In this document: in pieces, positions 1 through 6,945 of the stretch
Layout: every line of letters starts with the position of its first letter
How positions within the stretch are numbered: the stretch's first letter is position 1
DNA from: DATKMG01 sp035541995
GTDB taxonomy: Bacteria > Acidobacteriota > Terriglobia > Versatilivoradales > Versatilivoraceae
Direction: 5' to 3'
Length of the DNA stretch: 6,946 bases
Assembly (NCBI GenBank): GCA_035541995.1
Contig: DATKMG010000483.1
Coordinates: 1 to 6,946 of the forward strand
Program-made: the position numbers and the translations under genes
Notes under the pieces: generated by a model
The model's database searches: none
What the model was told of the DNA's origin: nothing
Seen by the model: only the letters and a program-made list of their open reading frames with translations

Positions 1-1
1 C

Positions 2-1360
2 AGGCGTGTAAAGACCAACATGCATCGAAATCGCCTCAAAGTTATCGTGGGCGGATCGGGGGGTTGGCAGATCATCCAAACCAACAGCTTCGATGAACTC
101 GGAGTCGACTGCGTAGTCGAAGGTCGAAGCGAATCCTCCGATTGTATGGCACTCTTTCGAAAGGCAATTAATGGAGAATCTTTGCCCCGATCGATCGAAG
201 TGGCCCACCCCACCCATCGCGACGAAATCTTAGTTCCTGAAAGACGCACCACCTTTGGAGTCGTCGAGATGACCACGGGTTGCGGACGCCGTTGCCAGTT
301 CTGTGTACCGGATTTGAACCCGCAAATTGATATCCCTAAAGCGAAGATCCTGGCGGCAGTCCGAGCGAATGCGCTGGAGGGGAACAAGCAAATTTCCCTC
401 GCCACCGAAGACATGTTTATTTGGGGCCAGGTCCGCACCCAAACACCCTTCTTCTTTCCTAACCGAGAAGCCCTGTTGGATCTTTACGGTGCCATTGTCG
501 ATACGCCGGGAGTTGAGCATCACGTACTCAGTCATGCAACAATCACCCCCTCGGTCGTGGATCCCCTGTTGATTCGGAAGCTTTCTGACCGCTTGCTGGA
601 AAAAAGCCCTATTCACCTCCCTCGTTTGAGCACTCACCCAAAGAAAAAGGCACTCTCCCCACTGATCGGGCTGGAAACCGGTTCAGTTCGGATGGCCAAG
701 CAAATTATGCCAAGCAAGGCGGTTCCCTTCTCAATCGAAGAGTGGCCCAGTGTCGTGCTGGAAGGCTTGCGAATCATGAATGAGAACAACTGGTTCCCAG
801 TCATGACTCTGATGATCGGTAACCCTGGTGAAACGGACGAAGACATCAGGGATACACTCGACCTTGTTTACGAGATGGAACGCCGCCGATTGTTTGCTTT
901 CCTGGTCCCTTCCATCTTCACTCCGCTCCACGACACGCGGATGCAAGACAAGAAGGGAGTCACAGAGACTCGACAATTGACAACTCTCCAGTGGCAATTG
1001 TTAATGAAATGCTGGAAGATGAACTTGCGTCCCGGCCAATATAGCTGGTGGGGCCCCATCGCCTGGCGCGCCGGTTCGATCATTATGTGGCTCTGGAAAC
1101 TGAAGAAAATGAATGGGCCCAATTTCACCTGGCCGTTGCTGATGTTCTCCGGCATTCTTTCCGAACGGCGGCTGGAAAAGATGGGCAAGATTTACCTCGG
1201 AAGGCCGCTGAAGACAAAGAGCCGTAAGGAACTCATTGCTCGTCTGAAGCCTAACTACTTGCAGTACCTTAGGGTCGACAATGGAGATCTTCCGGAGATC
1301 CAGACCCCACCCACTACCAAGAGCCCGGGAGTTCCAGTTATTGCCGCAGTAGCGAACTAG
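2..1360 (+). CDS. B12-binding-domain radical SAM protein, 5'-truncated by the window edge
   Basis: The reading frame is open to the left edge (first full codon AGG at position 2), so the ATG at 20 is probably internal and the N-terminus is missing. Residues are counted from that Met. Residues 7-17 (KVIVGGSGGWQ) resemble the end of the cobalamin-binding domain found N-terminal to many radical SAM enzymes. C88-x3-C92-x2-C95 (CGRRCQFC) is the canonical ligand set for the 4Fe-4S cluster that cleaves S-adenosylmethionine. ATEDMF near 131 and GLETGS at 217-222 fit conserved positions of the TIM-barrel core, and IGNPGETDEDI near 270 matches a typical late-barrel strand and helix. A tryptophan-rich C-terminal stretch follows at about 331-380 (SWWGPIAW, MWLWKLKK); it is not part of the core and could bind substrate or membrane. 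The substrate cannot be told from sequence. It ends convergently with the QueD-like gene 78 bases away. The family call is firm; the B12 domain is inferred from its tail only. Confidence 0.88.
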   Translation, partial: RRVKTNMHRNRLKVIVGGSGGWQIIQTNSFDELGVDCVVEGRSESSDCMALFRKAINGESLPRSIEVAHPTHRDEILVPERRTTFGVVEMTTGCGRRCQFCVPDLNPQIDIPKAKILAAVRANALEGNKQISLATEDMFIWGQVRTQTPFFFPNREALLDLYGAIVDTPGVEHHVLSHATITPSVVDPLLIRKLSDRLLEKSPIHLPRLSTHPKKKALSPLIGLETGSVRMAKQIMPSKAVPFSIEEWPSVVLEGLRIMNENNWFPVMTLMIGNPGETDEDIRDTLDLVYEMERRRLFAFLVPSIFTPLHDTRMQDKKGVTETRQLTTLQWQLLMKCWKMNLRPGQYSWWGPIAWRAGSIIMWLWKLKKMNGPNFTWPLLMFSGILSERRLEKMGKIYLGRPLKTKSRKELIARLKPNYLQYLRVDNGDLPEIQTPPTTKSPGVPVIAAVAN

Positions 1361-1438
1361 ACGGCCGCCACGAGTGAAGGAGGGGAAGACAAGCTGATTG
1401 GCGATCCTCCGGGACATCAGAACCACTCCTCGGGCCCA

Positions 1439-1846
1439 TTACTCACCACTCCGATAGGTTGCAAAGGAAGTAGCGGTCTCCCACAATCGAACCTCGGTCA
1501 CAGCAAGACCCTGGGAGGTCGCGTATTCATAAATCAGTTTTGCGATATTCTCGGCGGTTGGGTTTACGTCCATGAGGAGGAGCGGTTCGTTCAGGTTCAG
1601 CAGCACAGGCACCAGAGGATCGTCTTTTGAAAGGAGCAGTTTATGGTCGAGTACCTGGTCGATCCACTCTTTCACAATCCTGTTGATGTCACCAAAGTCG
1701 ACTACCATTCCCCGGTAGTCCAGATCCTGCGAAGATACATCAATTTCGACTTTGCCGTTGTGCCCATGAAGATCCTTGCATTTGCCGCTGTAATTCAACA
1801 AGCGATGGCCATAGCAGAAATGGATTTCCTTCGTGACTTTGTGAAT
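1439..1846 (-). CDS. 6-pyruvoyl-tetrahydropterin synthase / QueD family protein, apparent AUU start
   Basis: This is a small zinc enzyme of the PTPS/QueD fold, 135 residues if it starts at ATT 1846-1844. Family members convert dihydroneopterin triphosphate to 6-pyruvoyl-tetrahydropterin or 6-carboxy-tetrahydropterin, the latter an early step to queuosine; the sequence alone does not decide which. Counting from the ATT, the zinc ligands are H14 (FCYGHR), H26 and H28 (LHGHN); the catalytic Cys is C22 (GKC); D66-H67 (LDHKLL) and E123 (WETATS) complete the site. NPTAENIA is also typical. The TTG at 1801 has no Shine-Dalgarno sequence, and starting there would remove H14, so it is rejected. In-frame codons upstream of it encode family-like residues (VTKEIHFCYGHRL) back to the ATT, and a TAG stop lies at 1867-1865. 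No ATG, GTG or TTG occurs in between. The ATT is preceded by GGAGG at good spacing. An ATG lost by mutation or misread is the alternative. It is transcribed away from comEC. Confidence 0.9.
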   Translation of the reverse strand: MHKVTKEIHFCYGHRLLNYSGKCKDLHGHNGKVEIDVSSQDLDYRGMVVDFGDINRIVKEWIDQVLDHKLLLSKDDPLVPVLLNLNEPLLLMDVNPTAENIAKLIYEYATSQGLAVTEVRLWETATSFATYRSGE

Positions 1847-1848
1847 AT

Positions 1849-1857
1849 CTCCCTCCC
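1849..1857 (-). promoter_or_regulatory. Strong Shine-Dalgarno sequence that decides the AUU start
   Basis: Read on the minus strand, GGGAGGGAG spans 1857-1849 and contains GGAGG at 1856-1852, five bases before the ATT at 1846. The match and spacing to the anti-Shine-Dalgarno sequence are near ideal. The downstream TTG at 1801 has nothing comparable. Confidence 0.75.
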
Positions 1858-1859
1858 TT

Positions 1860-1878
1860 GCAGGCTACATCTGCCCGC
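1860..1878 (-). other. Hairpin directly upstream of the QueD-like gene's ribosome binding site
   Basis: On the minus strand GCGGGC (1878-1873) can pair with GCCTGC (1865-1860), giving six pairs including one G-U around a seven-base loop. The 3' arm ends two bases before the Shine-Dalgarno run. It has no U-tract, so it is not a terminator. It might tune ribosome access or mRNA stability. The pairing is visible; the function is inference. Confidence 0.4.
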
Positions 1879-1913
1879 CTTGCAACAGTGCGATTAATCT
1901 CTGCCGGGGTTCC

Positions 1914-1930
1914 GAGGGCCTTGGCGCCTC
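1914..1930 (-). other. Short hairpin at the predicted 5' end of the QueD-like leader
   Basis: On the minus strand GAGG, a bulged C and GC pair with GC and CCTC around a CAAG loop (six pairs, one bulge). It begins about two bases after the predicted transcription start near 1932. It may be a 5' stabilising stem. It does not match a riboswitch class I recognise, including the preQ1 types one might expect upstream of queD. Confidence 0.3.
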
Positions 1931-1938
1931 TGATTGAA

Positions 1939-1968
1939 ATTATCTGGCCAACTAGACAAGTCTGTCAA
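1939..1968 (-). promoter_or_regulatory. Sigma70-type promoter for the QueD-like gene
   Basis: Read on the minus strand, a perfect -35 TTGACA lies at 1968-1963, then an 18-base spacer and a -10 GATAAT at 1944-1939 (five of six matches to TATAAT). The predicted start is near 1932, giving a leader of about 85 bases before the ATT codon. This is the best promoter match seen in the window. The spacer contains the inverted repeat AGAC-AA-GTCT (1954-1963), which touches the -35 box. Confidence 0.65.
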
Positions 1969-1982
1969 AAACAATAATCCCG

Positions 1983-2011
1983 TTCAGAAAGAAAATGGCT
2001 GGGTATAGAAT
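1983..2011 (+). promoter_or_regulatory. Candidate promoter for comEC
   Basis: TTCAGA (1983-1988, four of six matches to TTGACA), a 17-base spacer and TAGAAT (2006-2011, five of six matches to TATAAT) lie 50-80 bases before the comEC ATG. The predicted start is near 2018. It is weaker than the divergent promoter and could be chance in an AT-richer stretch. Confidence 0.3.
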
Positions 2012-2064
2012 TCATATGCCCGCTGCAAAACGAGGGCTTATCTGGGAACGACACAGGTTTGACT

Positions 2065-4815
2065 ATGGCTTCTCCATTGTTCCCGTTCATCGTGGCGTTC
2101 TGCATTGGAACCCTCCTGTCACATTGGACTCAGACCCCCAATCCTTCGTTGTTGTTGGCTGGTACTGGCCTACTTTTCTGCTCATGGCTTCTCTTCTTAC
2201 TTCAAGCCAACCCAACTATTTTCACGATAGCCGCATTAACCACCTTCACATCTCTGGGACTGAGCTGGGCGTCTATCTACGACTGCAGTTTCGGTCCACA
2301 TCACCTCAGAACATTGATTCGAACCGGCCAGCTAGACCTCACCCAGCCGTGCCGAGTCAAGGGGATCTGCACAAGGTCGGAGATCCAAAATCAGATCGGG
2401 GAACAATTCGACTTGGACATTTCAAGTTTGGAGAATCGACGTTTCATTTATCTCACCAGCGGCAGGGTCCGTCTGGCCCTTTTCTACAAGACCGAGACCA
2501 CCAAGCCTGACCAAAATTCCGGAACTACCCGCGATGCTTTGCCAGCCTTCAGTATGGAACACGCATCCTCTGCGCTTATAAACCCCGGAGATTTGATCGA
2601 AGTTCTAGTCAGCCTAAAAAAAGCGCGGAACTTTAATGATCCTGGGCAGTTCGATTATGTGTCCTATCTGGAGCGTCAAGAGATTTATCTGGTCGGAACC
2701 GTAAAGAGTGAGCTGTTGATCACTAAAATCGCCTCGAACCAAGGACCTTGGCATCAGCGTACTGTTCAGAGAATTCGCATGTATTTGTTGGCCGAGTTAG
2801 ACAAATGGCCTAGCTCCTTCGAAGAAGGAACCGGTGCCCTGAAAGCACTGCTCCTGGGAACGAAGCAAGGCTTGAGTCCTCAGCTGGAAGAAGATTTCCA
2901 AGCCACGGGCATTTACCATGTTCTTGTCGTATCGGGTCAACACGTTGCCATCATTGCGGCCGTTTTCCTCGGAATATTGCGCCTCTTTAGCCTGCCTCCT
3001 TTGTTCAGCCTGACAGTAACCGGATCCGGTTTGATATTCTACTGTCTGCTAACTGAGAGCCAACCTTCGATCGTGCGGGCGACACTGATGACCCTCTTCT
3101 TCCTGCTGACTTTGCATTCTGATCGAGACCGAAATCTATTGAATTCGCTTTCTCTCTCGGGGTTGGCATTGCTCATCATTGATCCATTGTGGTTGTACGA
3201 TCCTGGTTTTCAACTCTCTTACCTTGCGGTCCTTGCCATTGCCCTAGTCGGTGTGCCGCTTGTGAGGCTAATTACTCAACCTTACCGTCAAGCTCTTCAC
3301 AACCTCCAAGAGCCATCCTTCGACGCCTACTTCCCTCCCCGCCTGGCCGACCTGCGCATATCACTGCGACTCAACTTGGACAAGTGGAACCAAACCCGAA
3401 TTCGAAGGTCATTAAAGCTCGGAAAGGTGGTGGTTCTCTGGCCAATTCTTATATTGCTCTATCTAACAGATATTCTTCTGATCTCCGCTGGCGTTCAAGC
3501 TTTGTTTATCGTTCTAATGATCCTTTATTTTCACCGGGTCTCTCTGGTCTCAGTCGTCTTGAATATCCTGGTCATCCCACTGGTAGGAGTGATCGTTCCG
3601 CTAGGCTTCCTGTCTCTTATTCTCGTAATCTCGATACCGGCACTGAGCCACTACTTCATCATCGGTTGTCAATTCCTGACCGGCCTGCTGCTCAATCTGG
3701 CTAGACATTTCGCGGACCCGATGTGGGGCAATATTCGAGTGGCGACCCCACCGACTTGGGTCGTCCTGGTTTACCTGGGCAGTCTAGCCCTTTTGGTCTG
3801 GCGTCTATTTGCAGGTAACCCGGCTGTGATCATTCCGTTTTCTCCACATAGATCCGTCGCCCTGCAATTGGGGACTCCAAAGGAGAAGTCGGGCTTCGGC
3901 CGTAGGGGGCTGAATTACCGATGGATCCTTGTCTTCTTTTTTGCGGCACTGACAGGTCTTTCCCTTTTGGTGTTTCAACCCTTCCCGCCCAGAGGACTGT
4001 TGGGCCGCCTGGAGATGACAATTCTGGATGTGCACCTGGGAGATAGCGTGTTCCTGCAATTCCCGGATAATGCCACTATGCTCATCGATGGCGGCGGGCT
4101 GCCTGCGCAGGGATTCGGAGGAGGTTTTTCTGACGAACGATTCGATATTGGAGAACGGGTTGTGAGTCCTTTTCTGTGGTCCAAAGGAATTAAGAAGATT
4201 CATACTGTCGTACTGACTCACGCCCATCACGATCATCTCTCAGGATTGAATTCAGTCATTAAGAACTTCAAGGTTGACCAACTGTGGATTGGCAAGAACC
4301 CGCCTACTGCCGAATATCTGAATTTCATGAAGAATGCAATCATGGCCGGCATTCAAATCCGGAGTTTCAGGGCTGGATGTGAAACTCCATTTCATGGGGC
4401 CACGATCAGCTTCATCAATCCCGAGAAAGGCCAGTTCGTTGGAACAATGCCATCAAACAACGACTCTCTCGCATTTCGTTTGAGATATATGCGGAGGTCG
4501 TTCCTTTTGACGGGGGATCTTGAAAGAAAAATCGAATACCGTCTGCTCGATCAGTCCTATCCTCTGGATTCGGATGTCTTGAAAGTGGCACATCATGGCA
4601 GCCGTTCCTCCACTACCCCCGAATTCCTTGCCAAGGTAAATCCGGCGATGGCGGTGATCTCCACGGCCCAATCCGACTTTCTTGGGCACCCCCACATTGA
4701 AGTCCTCAAGCGGCTTGACGAACGGCATGTCCAGATCTACCGAACCGACCTTAATGGGGCAATTGTAATTTCAACGGGTGGTAGAGACTTGCAGGTGAAT
4801 TGCTTTCTAGATTGA
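2065..4815 (+). CDS. comEC: ComEC/Rec2 family DNA-uptake channel protein
   Basis: This is the inner-membrane channel that carries single-stranded DNA into the cytoplasm during natural transformation. ATG 2065 (916 residues) is preferred over TTG 2059 because CAGG at 2054-2057 is correctly spaced for the ATG. Hydrophobic N-terminal helices (about 4-75) are followed by a soluble DUF4131-like region (about 80-215). The Competence domain (about 255-560) has LLLGTKQGLSP near 263 and VSGQHV with H293, then many membrane helices. A charged soluble insert lies at about 404-452. The C-terminal metallo-beta-lactamase-like domain (about 651-916) keeps the metal-ligand set: H719-A-H721-H722-D723-H724, TGD with D818, and AHHGS at 842-846. 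The segment usually written DVGQGD reads DVHLGD here. Full length fits the longer three-domain ComEC forms, and the frame is intact. No comEA, comF or pilus genes are in view, so active competence is not shown. Confidence 0.95.
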   Translation: MASPLFPFIVAFCIGTLLSHWTQTPNPSLLLAGTGLLFCSWLLFLLQANPTIFTIAALTTFTSLGLSWASIYDCSFGPHHLRTLIRTGQLDLTQPCRVKGICTRSEIQNQIGEQFDLDISSLENRRFIYLTSGRVRLALFYKTETTKPDQNSGTTRDALPAFSMEHASSALINPGDLIEVLVSLKKARNFNDPGQFDYVSYLERQEIYLVGTVKSELLITKIASNQGPWHQRTVQRIRMYLLAELDKWPSSFEEGTGALKALLLGTKQGLSPQLEEDFQATGIYHVLVVSGQHVAIIAAVFLGILRLFSLPPLFSLTVTGSGLIFYCLLTESQPSIVRATLMTLFFLLTLHSDRDRNLLNSLSLSGLALLIIDPLWLYDPGFQLSYLAVLAIALVGVPLVRLITQPYRQALHNLQEPSFDAYFPPRLADLRISLRLNLDKWNQTRIRRSLKLGKVVVLWPILILLYLTDILLISAGVQALFIVLMILYFHRVSLVSVVLNILVIPLVGVIVPLGFLSLILVISIPALSHYFIIGCQFLTGLLLNLARHFADPMWGNIRVATPPTWVVLVYLGSLALLVWRLFAGNPAVIIPFSPHRSVALQLGTPKEKSGFGRRGLNYRWILVFFFAALTGLSLLVFQPFPPRGLLGRLEMTILDVHLGDSVFLQFPDNATMLIDGGGLPAQGFGGGFSDERFDIGERVVSPFLWSKGIKKIHTVVLTHAHHDHLSGLNSVIKNFKVDQLWIGKNPPTAEYLNFMKNAIMAGIQIRSFRAGCETPFHGATISFINPEKGQFVGTMPSNNDSLAFRLRYMRRSFLLTGDLERKIEYRLLDQSYPLDSDVLKVAHHGSRSSTTPEFLAKVNPAMAVISTAQSDFLGHPHIEVLKRLDERHVQIYRTDLNGAIVISTGGRDLQVNCFLD

Positions 4816-4857
4816 ACCTGTAATTGAAGGAATAGTAAATCGGAAGACAAATCGGCC
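4816..4857. other. Short convergent intergenic gap, no clear terminator
   Basis: Forty-two bases separate the stop codons of comEC and terC. I find no stable hairpin with a T-run on either strand. The only structure is a direct repeat of AAATCGG (4837-4843 and 4849-4855, 12-base period), probably chance. Termination may be Rho-dependent or lie inside the opposing genes. Confidence 0.4.
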
Positions 4858-5628
4858 TCATGACGAAGCATCGTCGTCTCCACCAAGGGGTTGGGAGAGT
4901 TCTTCTGGTGACGGTCGGTCTGCCTCTAAGGATGCACTGATCTTTGGATTGCGAAAACTGTACCAGCCACCGATCATTACTATAAGAACCATGACGGCCC
5001 AGAACAACCAGGGGGACAGGAGGTGTCGGCCCAGGGGCTTGCCTAGATTGGCTGCCGAGTACATCTCATAGGTGGAGAAAATGAGCTTGACCCCAATCCA
5101 TCCAACCAAAATATAGGCGACACTCTCAATTTGAGGGTAGCGGTATAGGAATCTCACAATCAACGAGGCCAGCATGCGGATGGCAATAATTCCAATGGCA
5201 GCTCCTGTGTAAATGACCCACAATTCGCTTGTCAGGGCAACCGCTACCATAATCGAATCCATTGCGAATGCAATGTCGGTGAGTTCAACTGTGACAACGG
5301 TTTTCCAGAATCGTGTTCCAGGACTCTTTGATCCCGAGCTCGCTTTGAACTGAGTGCCTCCGTTACTCGCGAAATGAGCAATCGAGAGATAGGCCAGATA
5401 AAGTGCCCCCATCCCTTGAAGCCACCAGATCTCGAGAATTTTTCGGGCCATCAAGATAGCCATCCCCCGGAATAGAAACGCTCCCCCCAAACCGTAGAGC
5501 AAGGCTTTTCGTTGCTGCTTCCTGGGCAAATGCTTAACCAGGACGGCCAAGACCAAGGCATTGTCAGCTGAGAGTACACACTCCAGAAGAATGAGGATTA
5601 AGACAGCGGAGATATGCTGAATTAGCAT
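4858..5628 (-). CDS. TerC family integral membrane protein
   Basis: This is a polytopic membrane protein of 256 residues in the TerC/Alx family; several studied members export manganese or are linked to tellurite resistance. Both acidic signatures are present: E16-x3-S20-A-D22-N23-A (ECVLSADNALVLA) in the first helix and E115-L-T-D118-x5-D124 (VELTDIAFAMDSI) after a central loop. These carboxylates are the likely cation site. About seven hydrophobic segments are visible, with a polar loop near 88-106 and an acidic, hydrophilic C-terminal tail ending GGDDDASS. The ATG is preceded by AAGG four bases away. It starts 12 bases after the stop of the upstream hydrolase gene, so it is probably co-transcribed with it. 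No manganese-sensing yybP-ykoY type leader can fit in that gap. The transported ion is not shown by sequence. Confidence 0.92.
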   Translation of the reverse strand: MLIQHISAVLILILLECVLSADNALVLAVLVKHLPRKQQRKALLYGLGGAFLFRGMAILMARKILEIWWLQGMGALYLAYLSIAHFASNGGTQFKASSGSKSPGTRFWKTVVTVELTDIAFAMDSIMVAVALTSELWVIYTGAAIGIIAIRMLASLIVRFLYRYPQIESVAYILVGWIGVKLIFSTYEMYSAANLGKPLGRHLLSPWLFWAVMVLIVMIGGWYSFRNPKISASLEADRPSPEELSQPLGGDDDASS

Positions 5629-5640
5629 GTGACCTTGGAC

Positions 5641-6945
5641 TCAGTGCGTTGGTTTAGGACAGTTTTGGCAATTACCTGTAGCGTAGTCCCAAAGCTCTTG
5701 AGCCCGATCCAGCAGTGGAGGCAGGTCTTCAGGCAACAAAAAGCCATCTTTCATCAGGCTCATGACCGCGTCGCTAAATTGACCGAGATAGCGGGCCTTG
5801 TTCGGATAACGCTCCTCAATGGAGATGCGTGGGTCTGCCAAGCGGATCCTCTGATCGCGCGTTTGAGGAAAAGGAAGGTAGGAACCCACCATCCCCGCCA
5901 GCTCTTCGGCTGCCCCAATTTGAGGGTCGCGCAAGTTCCAGCCTGTGTATGTCGCCAATGGAACTGCAATCTCCGGCATAAGGATCCCCGCCAATTCGTT
6001 GCCATCGTTGTCGACTTGAGGAACGAGCATCACATATGGATGACCAACGCGGGGCGGCTCATAATCGATGATCCCCTTCTTGAATTCCGGACCATAATCG
6101 ATTCGATAAGCTTCATGCAGCCGAGTGGGAAGCCTAAGTTTGGGGAGATCCGGGAATGCCAGCTCGGGGAGAGAAACCAACGTCTTGTCAGCAATCTGCG
6201 GGAAACGGCTGGCGGGAGGGGCCGTGCCATCCTTGACCCAGCGGTCCACGGCCAACAGCAAAGCTCGCATTGACCACTTGTAATCATTCGGATTGGTTTT
6301 CTGCTGCCCCAGGTAATTCATATCAGGGTGAAGTTCAGGCGGGAAACGCCCTGGCCCATGCTGGCTGCCTGCAAAGAAATAGATCCGGACATTTTCCATC
6401 AATGGGAGGTCAGATTTGCCATCCAGCGTAGTGTGAATGAGGGAGGCAGCCCGCCCCCAATATTCATAGGAAGAATTAGTATAGAAAATCTTAGGAAGGA
6501 CTGCTTGGTTGAGGCTGCGGGTTAGGAGTCCATCCCTATCACCTGTTTCCGGATCCACCAATTCCCTATCGGCAAAGGGAAAGATATCGGTGGGGTAGAA
6601 AAAAGCCGAATAGGGGTGGGCGTCTCGCGATGGTTGGGCGAATCGGTGATTGAAGCTTCCCCGCCCTCCTCCGGCGACATGACAAAGGATGGCATCAAAT
6701 ACTTCCCGTCCCGCTTCGTCCGCGTTGAACCCCTGGTAAAGGAAGTGCCGTAGAAACCGGCCACTCTGAGAGATCCCGAACGCGTATGCATATCTAGCAG
6801 GGAGTATACTGTGTGGGTCATGCCTAAAATAAGCAATTAGGTCCCGCACCGCCGCCAATCCCAGTCCGACGACCACCGGATTTTGGGCGCGGTAGACCAC
6901 CTCATAAATCCTTCCCGGTGCAAAACCATCTTTAAGATAGACGCG
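5641..6945 (-). CDS. Alpha/beta hydrolase domain protein (Abhydrolase_10-like), N-terminus cut by the window edge
   Basis: The frame continues through the GTG at 6900 to the right edge with family-like residues (YLKDGFAPGRIYEVVY), so that GTG is internal; 434 residues are visible. Counting from the first full codon (6945), the nucleophile elbow is GISQSG with S59 (codon 6771-6769), a G-x-S-x-x-G form rather than strict G-x-S-x-G. A conserved NPVVVGLGLAAVRD block lies just before it. E161 in SSYEYWGR and H196 in AGSQHGPG are good candidates for the catalytic acid and histidine. The C-terminal half (LDYGPEF-like, MLVPQVDNDGNE, ATYTGWNLRDP) matches the long form of this family, usually annotated only as 'alpha/beta hydrolase domain-containing protein'. 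Any signal peptide would lie outside the window. The substrate is unknown; an esterase-like activity is inferred from the triad. The last residues (CQNCPKPTH) carry a C-x2-C pair of unclear meaning. Probably the first of the two operon genes seen here, with terC following. Confidence 0.85.
   Translation of the reverse strand, partial: RVYLKDGFAPGRIYEVVYRAQNPVVVGLGLAAVRDLIAYFRHDPHSILPARYAYAFGISQSGRFLRHFLYQGFNADEAGREVFDAILCHVAGGGRGSFNHRFAQPSRDAHPYSAFFYPTDIFPFADRELVDPETGDRDGLLTRSLNQAVLPKIFYTNSSYEYWGRAASLIHTTLDGKSDLPLMENVRIYFFAGSQHGPGRFPPELHPDMNYLGQQKTNPNDYKWSMRALLLAVDRWVKDGTAPPASRFPQIADKTLVSLPELAFPDLPKLRLPTRLHEAYRIDYGPEFKKGIIDYEPPRVGHPYVMLVPQVDNDGNELAGILMPEIAVPLATYTGWNLRDPQIGAAEELAGMVGSYLPFPQTRDQRIRLADPRISIEERYPNKARYLGQFSDAVMSLMKDGFLLPEDLPPLLDRAQELWDYATGNCQNCPKPTH

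Noticed and set aside
1377..1400. Strong Shine-Dalgarno-like AAGGAGGGG followed by CTG 1394 or TTG 1398
   Set aside because: The TTG frame stops after about 19 codons, and the CTG frame runs antisense through the QueD-like gene with no recognisable protein. No ATG or GTG is suitably placed.
1361..1438. Possible terminator between the radical SAM and QueD-like genes (GGAGG...CCTCC and GAGTG...CACTC pairs)
   Set aside because: The arms are short, the loops are long, and there is no T-run on either strand.
1799..1801. TTG as start of the QueD-like gene
   Set aside because: It lacks a ribosome binding site, and starting there removes the zinc-ligand histidine and conserved N-terminal strand that are encoded in frame upstream.
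1643..1897. Plus-strand open frame antisense to the QueD-like gene
   Set aside because: It is a shadow of the QueD-like coding sequence; the minus-strand frame carries the whole conserved active site.
1995..2510. Plus-strand open frame of 171 codons overlapping the start of comEC
   Set aside because: It lies in another frame of the comEC coding sequence, and its product is low-complexity and unlike any family I know. ComEC is clearly the real gene.
4837..4855. AAATCGG direct repeat between comEC and terC
   Set aside because: There are only two seven-base copies, which can arise by chance, and no linked structure was seen.
6898..6900. GTG as start of the alpha/beta hydrolase
   Set aside because: Family-like residues (GFAPGRIYEV) continue in frame upstream to the window edge, so the gene is simply truncated by the window.
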